From Bacteroidota bacterium (GTDB lineage: Bacteria; Bacteroidota; Bacteroidia; UBA7662; CANHCV01), in NCBI GenBank assembly GCA_027488715.1, contig JAIYBD010000092.1, positions 1 to 5,587 of the forward strand: a DNA stretch of 5,587 nt, written 5' to 3'. The number at the start of each line of letters is the position of its first letter. Within the stretch, counting starts at the first letter, position 1. Under the pieces are notes generated by a model. The model was not told where the DNA came from. It saw only the letters and a list, made by a program, of their open reading frames with translations, and did no database searches. Made by a program: the position numbers and the translations under genes. This document shows, piece by piece, positions 1 through 4,661 of this stretch.

Positions 1-158
1 AGGTTGAACATCACTTTGGAAGCACGTATCGGGTTCATTTCCTTCAACAAATGACTTACGGCAGATGCAATAGCAGGAACCCCTACGGCTTCGTGATGCC
101 GAGTTTCAAGTTCAATATCGGTAAACTCTTCGGGAGTTAATTCGACCTTTTTCTTCAT
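1..158 (-). CDS. N-terminal fragment, probable FdhF/YdeP-family molybdopterin oxidoreductase (partial)
   Basis: Reading left from an ATG at 156-158, an open frame of 52 complete codons plus two bases of a Leu codon continues to the window edge, so the gene is cut off. The peptide starts MKKKVELTPEEFTDIEL and continues with VGVPAIASAVSHLLKEMNPI (residues 25-44), then RASKVMFN(L). This spacing of a Pro-Ala segment, a short helix with KEM, and an R-x-x-K-x-x-x-N-L end resembles, from memory, the start of FdhF/YdeP-type oxidoreductases, in which an NQK-GFDCPSCAWP-type motif would follow just outside the window. Such proteins are formate-dehydrogenase-like, bind molybdopterin and an Fe-S cluster, and often have no known substrate. 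The gene begins 25 bp after the trmD stop and may have its own promoter at the trmD end. The family call rests on a short divergent N-terminus; that it is a real gene start is more certain than what it encodes. Confidence 0.6.
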   Translation of the reverse strand, partial: MKKKVELTPEEFTDIELETRHHEAVGVPAIASAVSHLLKEMNPIRASKVMFN

Positions 159-162
159 GGTC

Positions 163-192
163 GAAAGTTACGCAATTTCAATTTTATTGCAA
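163..192 (-). promoter_or_regulatory. Candidate Bacteroidota promoter for the partial oxidoreductase gene
   Basis: On the minus strand TAACTTTC (170 to 163) differs by one base from the -7 consensus TAnnTTTG. A TTG (192 to 190) lies 19 bases upstream, the usual -33 spacing. The start codon at 158 follows the box by only four bases, so the transcript would be leaderless or nearly so. The element overlaps the trmD stop codon. This is inferred from consensus only. Confidence 0.35.
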
Positions 193-858
193 CAAATCGG
201 GGCGTCTTTCCTTGGTTTTTTGTACGGATTGCTCGTGCCTCCAAGCCGAAATTTTAGCATCATGTCCCGAGAGTAAGACTTCAGGAACAGAAAGTTCACG
301 AAAAACTGCTGGTCTTGTGTAACAGGGTGCATCTAACAATCCATCCTGAAACGAATCCGATAGGGCAGAGGATTCGTCGCCCAAAACCCCGGGAATAATG
401 CGAATGATGGAATCGGCTAAAACCGCAGCAGCCAATTCTCCACCACTTAACACGTAATCGCCAATGGAAATTTCACGGGTCACGTACAAATCGCGAATGC
501 GCTGGTCGATTCCTTTGTAATGCCCACAAATCATCAAGAGATTATTCTTCAAGGATAATTCATTGGCCATGTTTTGGTTCAACGTTTGTCCATCGGGCGT
601 TAGAAAAATGATTTCGTCGTAGTTGGTAGTTTGGCACAATTCGTCGATGCACGCAGCCAAGGGTTCGGCTTTCATCACCATACCAGCGCCGCCTCCAAAA
701 GGATAATCATCCACCCGGTTGTGTTTATCATTACTCCAATCTCGAAGTTGAAAAAAACGGACTTCTGCTAGCCCCTTGTTGATGGCACGTTTAACAATGG
801 AATGACCCAAGGGGCCTTCTAACATTTCCGGGAATAGCGTAATAATATCAATTTTCAT
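184..858 (-). CDS. trmD: tRNA (guanine37-N1)-methyltransferase TrmD
   Basis: This 224-residue protein methylates N1 of G37, next to the anticodon, in tRNAs with G36G37, using S-adenosylmethionine; the modification prevents +1 frameshifting. It acts in the cytoplasm as a homodimer with a trefoil-knot (SPOUT) active site. The sequence carries the family signatures in order: MKIDIITLFPEM at the start, GGGAGM (55-60), ICGHYKGIDQR (110-120), IGDYVLSGGEL (132-142), R153 next to PGVLG (156-160), DSFQDGLLD (168-176, D168 matching the catalytic Asp169 of the E. coli enzyme), YTRP (180-183) and a C-terminal tRNA-binding region ending RRPDLLQ. The length suits the shorter Bacteroidota form, without the longer tail of E. 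coli TrmD. Its ATG lies inside the end of rimM with an 11-bp overlap, so the two are probably co-transcribed and translationally coupled. No rplS follows; the next gene on this strand is the partial oxidoreductase. Confidence 0.98.
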   Translation of the reverse strand: MKIDIITLFPEMLEGPLGHSIVKRAINKGLAEVRFFQLRDWSNDKHNRVDDYPFGGGAGMVMKAEPLAACIDELCQTTNYDEIIFLTPDGQTLNQNMANELSLKNNLLMICGHYKGIDQRIRDLYVTREISIGDYVLSGGELAAAVLADSIIRIIPGVLGDESSALSDSFQDGLLDAPCYTRPAVFRELSVPEVLLSGHDAKISAWRHEQSVQKTKERRPDLLQ

Positions 859-1399
859 TACCGCCCTCGTCTTCTTTTAAATAAGCTTCCAGCAATCCAT
901 CGGGTAATCGAGTGTACAAGGTTTTGGTTGATCGGTCAAACCGGTCGTACAAGTCTTCGTGCAAGGGGAACATTACTTCTTGGCCTTGGTGTTGGAACGA
1001 AACAATGGACTGAAACTCGGTATCAAAAACTTCAATGATGGTGCCAATGTTTCCTAGTTTTTCATCTTCAATGGTTGAACCAGGCAATTCATGGAAATAA
1101 AACTGACCTTCCTTCAAGGGAGGAAGTTCAGAAACCGGTGCATGAACCGTACTTCCAACCAGTGAATTGGCTGCTTCATCGCTTCCGACATCTTCGAAAG
1201 TAACAATCCCTTCTCCGTTTTTTTGAATTTTGATCGATTGAATAAAATAAGGTAAAAAACTGTTTTTCTTTTTTACGAACAGATGTTTTAGTTTGGAATA
1301 ATGTTGAGGTTCATCGGCATCGATGATGATAACGAGTCCACCTTTTATTCCATGGGTATCGGCCAAATAGCCCAATTCGAAGAGTTGATCTGGATGCAT
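848..1399 (-). CDS. rimM: Ribosome maturation factor RimM (16S rRNA processing)
   Basis: A 183-residue protein that binds ribosomal protein S19 and assists maturation of the 30S head domain. The N-terminal RimM domain has FELGYLADTHGIKGGLVI (7-24), where GIKG takes the place of the usual GLKG, followed by DEPQHY (29-34), the segment typically written DEP in Bacteroidota homologues. The middle has LPPLKEGQFYFHELPG (92-107), matching the LP-LKEGEFYWHDLIG-type linker. The C-terminal PRC-barrel has VMFPLHEDLYDRFD (142-155) and ends LPDGLLEAYL. I chose the ATG at 1397-1399 because homology begins there. The open frame extends upstream to 1597, but the extra 66 residues are unlike RimM, run antisense into the lipoprotein gene and would engulf the promoter region. 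A second ATG at 1412-1414 lies in the spacer just upstream of the predicted -7 box and is unlikely. Its stop overlaps the trmD start by 11 bp. rpsP, the usual upstream partner, is absent. Confidence 0.94.
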   Translation of the reverse strand: MHPDQLFELGYLADTHGIKGGLVIIIDADEPQHYSKLKHLFVKKKNSFLPYFIQSIKIQKNGEGIVTFEDVGSDEAANSLVGSTVHAPVSELPPLKEGQFYFHELPGSTIEDEKLGNIGTIIEVFDTEFQSIVSFQHQGQEVMFPLHEDLYDRFDRSTKTLYTRLPDGLLEAYLKEDEGGNEN

Positions 1400-1403
1400 G
1401 TTG

Positions 1404-1411
1404 CAAAGGTA
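1404..1411 (-). promoter_or_regulatory. -7 box (TACCTTTG) of the rimM-trmD promoter
   Basis: Read on the minus strand, TACCTTTG matches the Bacteroidota -7 consensus TAnnTTTG exactly. Four bases (CAAC) separate it from the rimM ATG, so transcription should begin at or within a base or two of the start codon, giving a leaderless message. No clean -33 TTTG is present; the closest is TTTC/TCGA around 1431-1436. No Shine-Dalgarno sequence precedes rimM, which fits. Confidence 0.5.
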
Positions 1412-1436
1412 CATCGAAAAAAAATTAACATCGAAA
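1411..1436. repeat. Short direct repeat in the divergent promoter region
   Basis: The nonamer ACATCGAAA occurs at 1411-1419 and again at 1428-1436, with starts 17 bp apart. It lies between the two opposing -7 boxes of rimM and the lipoprotein gene, and the second copy covers the position where both -33 elements would fall. It could be a pair of regulator half-sites, or chance in AT-rich DNA. Confidence 0.35.
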
Positions 1437-1452
1437 GTAAACCCTTTCAAGG

Positions 1453-1460
1453 TAGTTTTG
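1453..1460 (+). promoter_or_regulatory. -7 box (TAGTTTTG) of the lipoprotein gene promoter
   Basis: TAGTTTTG matches TAnnTTTG exactly and lies 21 bases before the ATG at 1482, predicting a leader of roughly 15 bases. The -33 position (around 1430-1434) carries only ATCGA, so a standard -33 box is missing. A three-codon frame, ATG AAA AAA TAA (1466-1477), lies between the box and the true start. Confidence 0.45.
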
Positions 1461-1481
1461 TCAAAATGAAAAAATAAGATT

Positions 1482-2288
1482 ATGAAAGCAATTTTTGGAA
1501 TTTTCGCTGTGACCATATTGTTAGGTTCCTGCGGAAAAAGAAACGACTCCCTGTTCGTTGGAGCTGGAGAAAGTGCATTTTCTGAGGCTATTTTCAACGA
1601 TTTAGCCGATCAGTTTCAATCGGCCAATGCCAAAATTGAAGGCGGAAGTTCGATAACTTTCCAGGGGGCATGTGCCACTATCACCATCACACCTTTTGAT
1701 TCCACCACTTGGCCTAAAACCATGGTGATTGATTTTGGGACAACCGGTTGTGTGGATTTGAGAGGCAATTTGCATAAAGGAAAATTGAATTGTGTGATTT
1801 CTGCTCCATGGAGATTGTCGGGATCTACTGTTGTCATTTCCCCGGAAAACTACAGTGTAAACGGGTACGGTGTAGAGGGAACAAAAACCTTGATCAACAA
1901 AGGGCGCAATGCCAACGGAAATCGAATGGACTCGGTGTATGTTCGCAACGGCGTGATTACGCATCCTGATGGAAAAACAAGCACCTGGGAAAGCGACCGT
2001 TTGCGTACGCAAATTGCAGGTGAAGCAACCGCTTTCCCTAATTATGGCGACGATGTTTTCTCCATTAGCGGAGTTGGTAGTGGTGAAAACACGAGTGGAA
2101 GTGCTTATTCGCTTTCAACTACTCGCGACTTGGTGGTTGCGTTGAACTGCCGTTGGGTGCAGGATGGGGCATTAAAGGTGAAGAACGCTGCTGGCGATTC
2201 GGCTGTGGTAGATTATGGCACGACAGGTTGCGATCAAGATGCCACAGTTCTGTACAAAGGTAGAACCTACAACATTACCTTGAAGTAA
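1482..2288 (+). CDS. Predicted lipoprotein with duplicated Cys/DFGTTGC module, function unknown
   Basis: A 268-residue protein. Residues 1-16 form a type II signal peptide with lipobox LGSC, so C17 should be lipidated after cleavage; K19 and R20 follow. The mature protein has two related halves. The first has C64, then VIDFGTTGC ending at C90 and a HKGKL end (98-102). The second has C223, then VVDYGTTGC ending at C250 and YKGRTYNITLK (258-268). The two GTTGC motifs are exactly 160 residues apart, and Cys spacing within each half is nearly equal (26 and 27), suggesting one disulfide per repeat; C104 is a further Cys. Between the halves is a Gly/Ser/Asn-rich, probably beta-rich stretch. Similar lipoproteins with a DFG-x-x-x-C and KG signature occur in Bacteroidota, from memory, without assigned function. 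It stands alone, divergent from rimM and convergent with the redox gene. The ATG at 1482 is set by the signal peptide; no Shine-Dalgarno is seen. Confidence 0.85.
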   Translation: MKAIFGIFAVTILLGSCGKRNDSLFVGAGESAFSEAIFNDLADQFQSANAKIEGGSSITFQGACATITITPFDSTTWPKTMVIDFGTTGCVDLRGNLHKGKLNCVISAPWRLSGSTVVISPENYSVNGYGVEGTKTLINKGRNANGNRMDSVYVRNGVITHPDGKTSTWESDRLRTQIAGEATAFPNYGDDVFSISGVGSGENTSGSAYSLSTTRDLVVALNCRWVQDGALKVKNAAGDSAVVDYGTTGCDQDATVLYKGRTYNITLK

Positions 2289-2304
2289 TTTCAAAAAACC
2301 AAAA

Positions 2305-2349
2305 AAAAGGGCTGTTGGGGCGATGATTTATCGTTTCAGCAGCCCTTTT
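2305..2349. terminator. Terminator hairpin between convergent genes
   Basis: Bases 2305-2324 pair with 2330-2349 as a continuous 20-bp stem on the plus-strand RNA, counting five G-U pairs, with a 5-base loop (2325-2329). The core is GGGCTG (2309-2314) with CAGCCC (2340-2345). On the plus strand TTTT, AA and TTTTT follow, so it should terminate the lipoprotein transcript. On the minus strand the G-U pairs become A-C mismatches, but the six-pair core remains and is followed by eight T, so it could also end the redox transcript. Its right arm and part of the loop are coding: they form the last seven codons and stop of the minus-strand gene. Confidence 0.8.
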
Positions 2350-3389
2350 AATTTTTCAGCATTAAACTTTTCATCGCCCGTTCCTTGAAAGAATTGAAGG
2401 ATTTGGCCGTCATTGAGAAGGGTTACCCCTGGAGTAGAGGAATTTCCACCCATTAATTTCCAGAAATTGGGTATGGAAATAACGGAATAACTTTTCTTGA
2501 AATTGGTTTGAGCAAAGAAATCGTTGATTTTAAAGGTTTCTTCATCCATAAATAAGATGTGAACGGGAGGAAGGCCAACGGATTTTTCCATGGTGGCGAG
2601 TTCTTTGGCCGTTTCAATGCAATGTTCACAACCGGGTAAAAATAAACAGATGAGTTTTTCGCCTTGGTTTACCTGAAATTCTGCTGGAACAAAGGAGGTG
2701 TATTTGCTGATGATTTTGGGTGCCGATGATGTTGGCTTAGGGTTGTTTTTTTGTGAGGTATCTGCCTTAACGTTGGTTGTTGAAGGAACAGGGTTTTCTT
2801 TCGTTTCTGAAGTTGAATCGATGGCTGCAAGTTCAGGGCTGTTGTTATCGGATGGAGTGATTTCCTGTGCAACGGGTGTTGCCGATTCTCCGCTTGATTT
2901 TTGAGGGAAGCCAATGAAAACCAGAAGTGTTGAAAGCAAATAAACCGAAAGGGGAATAAAGAAATTTCCAGGTTTAGGATCTTCGGTTTTCTTCCACAAA
3001 AAGTAGAGAATGACCAAAGTGGCTACATTTTTAAGAAAGGCTTCCAGTGGAGTCATGGGGATGAGTTGTCCGAAACATCCGCAATTGCCGTCCATTGGGC
3101 CGAATTGGATCATTTGAACGATCAAATGGATGCAAAAAGCAACCAGAAGCAATGCTGTTACAGGAATAACGAATCGCTTGGTGAAGTGTGGAACGAGGAA
3201 ACAAAATCCAATTCCAAGCTCTAATCCAATGATGAGTCGTGCAAAAACCGCCGAACTTTCCCATGTGAAAAATCCAAGGTCAACCAATTGCTTTTCGAAT
3301 GCCCAAATGGGGAATAGTTTGGCGACTCCCGAAAGAATGAATAGGGAACAAATGATGCCTCTAAAAATTGCTTGCCACTTTGCGCTCAT
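2328..3389 (-). CDS. MauE/DoxX-like membrane protein fused to a periplasmic thioredoxin-like domain
   Basis: A 353-residue protein in three parts. Residues 1-161 hold about five membrane helices (near 7-27, 48-67, 73-94, 118-132, 143-161). The segment between helices 3 and 4 carries DGNCGCFGQ (100-108), with C103 and C105, the CxC hallmark of MauE-like (VKOR-related) proteins. Residues 162-228 form a Ser/Thr/Pro/Asn/Lys-rich linker. Residues 229-353 look like a thioredoxin fold: ICLFLPGCEHC with C254 and C257 as a CxxC pair, and TP320 as the expected cis-proline. Positive-inside charges (HFTKRF, KKTEDPK) put both the CxC loop and the thioredoxin domain in the periplasm, so electrons could pass between the pairs. 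From family knowledge, MauE-type proteins support disulfide formation in partner proteins; the partner here is unknown. Such fusions are known in Bacteroidota. The start at 3389 fits the promoter just upstream. The 3' end forms one arm of the terminator. Confidence 0.85.
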   Translation of the reverse strand: MSAKWQAIFRGIICSLFILSGVAKLFPIWAFEKQLVDLGFFTWESSAVFARLIIGLELGIGFCFLVPHFTKRFVIPVTALLLVAFCIHLIVQMIQFGPMDGNCGCFGQLIPMTPLEAFLKNVATLVILYFLWKKTEDPKPGNFFIPLSVYLLSTLLVFIGFPQKSSGESATPVAQEITPSDNNSPELAAIDSTSETKENPVPSTTNVKADTSQKNNPKPTSSAPKIISKYTSFVPAEFQVNQGEKLICLFLPGCEHCIETAKELATMEKSVGLPPVHILFMDEETFKINDFFAQTNFKKSYSVISIPNFWKLMGGNSSTPGVTLLNDGQILQFFQGTGDEKFNAEKLKGLLKR

Positions 3390-3402
3390 AACCTTTTTTT
3401 GC

Positions 3403-3433
3403 CAAAAATACGTGGAGTGTAGTTGATTTCAAA
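3403..3433 (-). promoter_or_regulatory. Bacteroidota promoter of the MauE-thioredoxin gene (TTTG-N19-TATTTTTG)
   Basis: On the minus strand TTTG (3433 to 3430) is followed, after exactly 19 bases, by TATTTTTG (3410 to 3403). Both boxes and the spacing match the -33/-7 consensus of Bacteroidota housekeeping promoters, the best match in the window. Thirteen bases (3402 to 3390) separate the box from the ATG, so the leader should be only about 7-10 bases. They include AAAGG, too close to the ATG to be a good Shine-Dalgarno. Confidence 0.65.
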
Positions 3434-3513
3434 GAAATTTATCGAAGTCAAGATGTGGCAAAAATCTTATAAATAGCAAATGTCTTTTGAGGGAAAATGG
3501 GATGAATGGGGAT

Positions 3514-3816
3514 TTAGACCGCTTCGCAACTTTCTTCCGGCTCAATGTTAATGAGGAAACCCTTGGCTTTAATCTGGAAAACGTCGTGGGTATGAGCGCG
3601 ATGTTCTCGACAAAGGGGAATTACGAAAGTTTTTTTTGTTGAATACATGGGTTTTATGACGTGAGCTGCGAGCACATCTTGGTTTTTACAATGGAATTCC
3701 TGACAAACAATGGCCTTTATTCCCTTGCATTTTTCCCAGTGAGCCATCCAACTTGGACATTGGCATCGGGAAGATTTATTTCCGGGTAGGGGTTGAATGA
3801 AAATGGTGGTTGGCAT
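3514..3816 (-). CDS. Small Cys/His-rich protein, HNH-like zinc-binding family, function unknown
   Basis: A 100-residue soluble protein, no signal peptide or membrane helix. Cys and His are abundant and ordered: C18-x-C20, W23, H26-W27, C30, C38, C43, H52 in LAAHV (49-53), then IPLC69-x-x-H72, and C97 near the end. From memory this matches a widespread family of small uncharacterised bacterial proteins with the pattern CxC, W-x-x-HW, C-x4-C, GAHV and PLC-x-x-H. The C, H and C-x-x-H arrangement resembles a compact HNH (beta-beta-alpha metal) fold, so zinc binding is likely. Whether it is a nuclease is unclear: no clear second catalytic His or Asn is visible. It diverges from the M23 gene across 104 bp and lies 80 bp past the MauE-type gene's promoter region; no functional link is evident. 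The ATG is preceded four bases upstream by a TTTG box. The high density of conserved-type residues argues against a spurious frame. Confidence 0.8.
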   Translation of the reverse strand: MPTTIFIQPLPGNKSSRCQCPSWMAHWEKCKGIKAIVCQEFHCKNQDVLAAHVIKPMYSTKKTFVIPLCREHRAHTHDVFQIKAKGFLINIEPEESCEAV

Positions 3817-3820
3817 AGTG

Positions 3821-3828
3821 CAAAGAGA
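3821..3828 (-). promoter_or_regulatory. Candidate -7 box (TCTCTTTG) of the HNH-like gene
   Basis: On the minus strand TCTCTTTG differs by one base from TAnnTTTG and is followed by CACT and the ATG at 3816, the same geometry as rimM. A TTTC at the 19-base spacing (3851 to 3848) could be a poor -33 box. It predicts a leaderless transcript but is weak on its own. Confidence 0.3.
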
Positions 3829-3879
3829 AGAATTTTTGTTGAAAAATGAAAATAATTTTTAAATTTATGCTTGTTGATA

Positions 3880-3915
3880 TTTGACTTTCAGAGTAAAGAG
3901 AATTTTTCTATATTG
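3880..3915 (+). promoter_or_regulatory. Weak candidate promoter of the M23 peptidase operon
   Basis: TTTG at 3880-3883 (also read as TTGACT) and TATATTG at 3909-3915, one T short of TAnnTTTG, precede the M23 ATG at 3921. The spacing of 25 bases is longer than the usual 19-21, so the pairing is doubtful. The downstream box is five bases from the ATG, again suggesting a near-leaderless start. Confidence 0.25.
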
Positions 3916-3920
3916 CAAGA

Positions 3921-4463
3921 ATGAAGTTTAAAACCATACTCCTTTATTTGTTTCTTTTCTCGGTATTGGGATGGCTATTCATTTCCATCAATTGGTTTTG
4001 GCCTTATCATTTTCAATTGCCTGTTTTAAAAAAAAAAAAAAAGAGTTACGATCAAAAATCGTTTTGGTATTACCCATGGGGGAAGTCCGTTACTCACAAA
4101 GGAGTGGATATATTTGCCAAAAAAGGAACGCCCGTTGTTTCTGCAGTGCCCGGTTTTGTAGTTTTTTCTGGAAAAAATGACCTAGGAGGTGAGGTGCTTT
4201 TGGTTTTAGGACCTAGGTTGCGAACCTACTATTATGCGCACTTGAAAAAAAGAAATGTTGGAATGGGGAAGTGGGTAACTTCTAAGGATACCATCGGCTG
4301 GGTTGGAGATTCGGGGAATGCCAAGGGGAAGCCGCCCCATTTGCATTTTTCCATCAGCACCTTGGTTCCCATCTTTTCCAATCGTACGGATGAAATTCAA
4401 GGAGATCGTAAAATTTGGTATGTTGATCCAACAAAACAACTCAATAAAGCTTTAAATAAATGA
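3921..4463 (+). CDS. Membrane-anchored M23-family metalloendopeptidase (LytM-like)
   Basis: A 180-residue protein with one N-terminal hydrophobic segment (about 5-27) that acts as a membrane anchor or uncleaved signal, followed by a basic stretch with five Lys (37-41) and a compact peptidase M23 domain (about 50-170). Zinc ligands and catalytic residues of the LytM type are all present: H59-x3-D63 (HKGVD), H107 in YYAHL, and H140-x-H142 in PHLHF; GWVGDSGNA (126-134) is the usual preceding loop. The enzyme should act on the periplasmic side, cutting peptide bonds in peptidoglycan cross-links, for growth, division or remodelling. It lacks the LysM or coiled-coil regions of larger M23 proteins. 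It heads a run of plus-strand genes, and its stop overlaps the next gene by ATGA. The Lys run is encoded by a 15-A tract, so slippage there would remove the whole catalytic domain. The start is fixed by the anchor; no Shine-Dalgarno is seen. Confidence 0.93.
   Translation: MKFKTILLYLFLFSVLGWLFISINWFWPYHFQLPVLKKKKKSYDQKSFWYYPWGKSVTHKGVDIFAKKGTPVVSAVPGFVVFSGKNDLGGEVLLVLGPRLRTYYYAHLKKRNVGMGKWVTSKDTIGWVGDSGNAKGKPPHLHFSISTLVPIFSNRTDEIQGDRKIWYVDPTKQLNKALNK
4028..4042 (+). repeat. Homopolymeric A15 tract inside the M23 peptidase gene
   Basis: Fifteen consecutive A residues run from the last base of the Leu36 codon through codons 37-40 and two bases of codon 41. The tract comes before all catalytic residues. 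Gain of one A, or a -1 ribosomal shift, moves reading into a frame that stops at 4178-4180. Such tracts are prone to replication and transcription slippage, and also to sequencing error. Confidence 0.9.
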
Positions 4464-4648
4464 ATCAAATATTTTGGATTTGTGTTGAAATTATGAAGAA
4501 GGGGAGTCATGCCGTTGGTTTAACTTATCAAGAACTCAATGTCCTTCTTTTTGTTATTTTACATCCGGCCTTAACTATTTTTCTATGGTGGAGGATGTTG
4601 AAGTACAGGAAAAAATACCAAGAACTATTAAAGAAATCGGTCGAATAA
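4460..4648 (+). CDS. Small single-pass membrane protein coupled to the M23 peptidase
   Basis: A 62-residue protein whose ATG overlaps the M23 stop in ATGA, the classic arrangement for translational coupling. It has LTYQELN (21-27), then one membrane helix (about 27-46) containing HP at 35-36, and a basic tail, RMLKYRKKYQELLKK (45-59), which by the positive-inside rule is cytoplasmic. The N-terminus would then be periplasmic. From memory, similar small proteins with a TYQE-x-N-V-x-x-F-V-x-x-HP motif follow M23 genes in other Bacteroidota, which supports a real gene and suggests that the two products work together, for instance in localising or controlling the peptidase. That role is inference. 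An internal Met at 12 (4493) could be an alternative start, giving 51 residues. It is followed after 13 bp by the next gene. Confidence 0.75.
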   Translation: MNQIFWICVEIMKKGSHAVGLTYQELNVLLFVILHPALTIFLWWRMLKYRKKYQELLKKSVE

Positions 4649-4661
4649 TTTCTAAGCCAAC

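Noticed and set aside
1466..1477. Three-codon frame ATG AAA AAA TAA as a gene in itself
   Set aside because: Too short and of too simple a composition to call; A-rich leaders in this phylum yield such frames by chance. It is mentioned only as a possible leader element.
1400..1597. 66-codon upstream extension of the rimM frame to an ATG at 1595-1597
   Set aside because: The extra peptide has no RimM character, lies antisense to the lipoprotein gene and would cover the divergent promoters. The ATG at 1397-1399 begins exactly where family similarity begins.
1602..2012. Open frame of 136 codons on the minus strand
   Set aside because: It lies wholly antisense to the lipoprotein gene, whose lipobox and internal repeat mark it as the real gene; the antisense peptide shows no domain-like pattern.
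3130..3426. Open frame of 98 codons on the plus strand
   Set aside because: It is antisense to the membrane domain of the MauE-like gene and runs through that gene's promoter; no recognisable signal.
3390..3513. Possible RNA gene or small frame in the 124-bp gap before the HNH-like gene's 3' end
   Set aside because: Apart from the redox gene promoter I see only short AT-rich words and a four-pair hairpin near 3477-3490, too weak for a terminator or RNA.
3971..4180. Second plus-strand frame overlapping the M23 gene
   Set aside because: It is a shadow frame within the peptidase gene. Its only relevance is as the product of slippage at the A15 tract, so I do not call it a gene.
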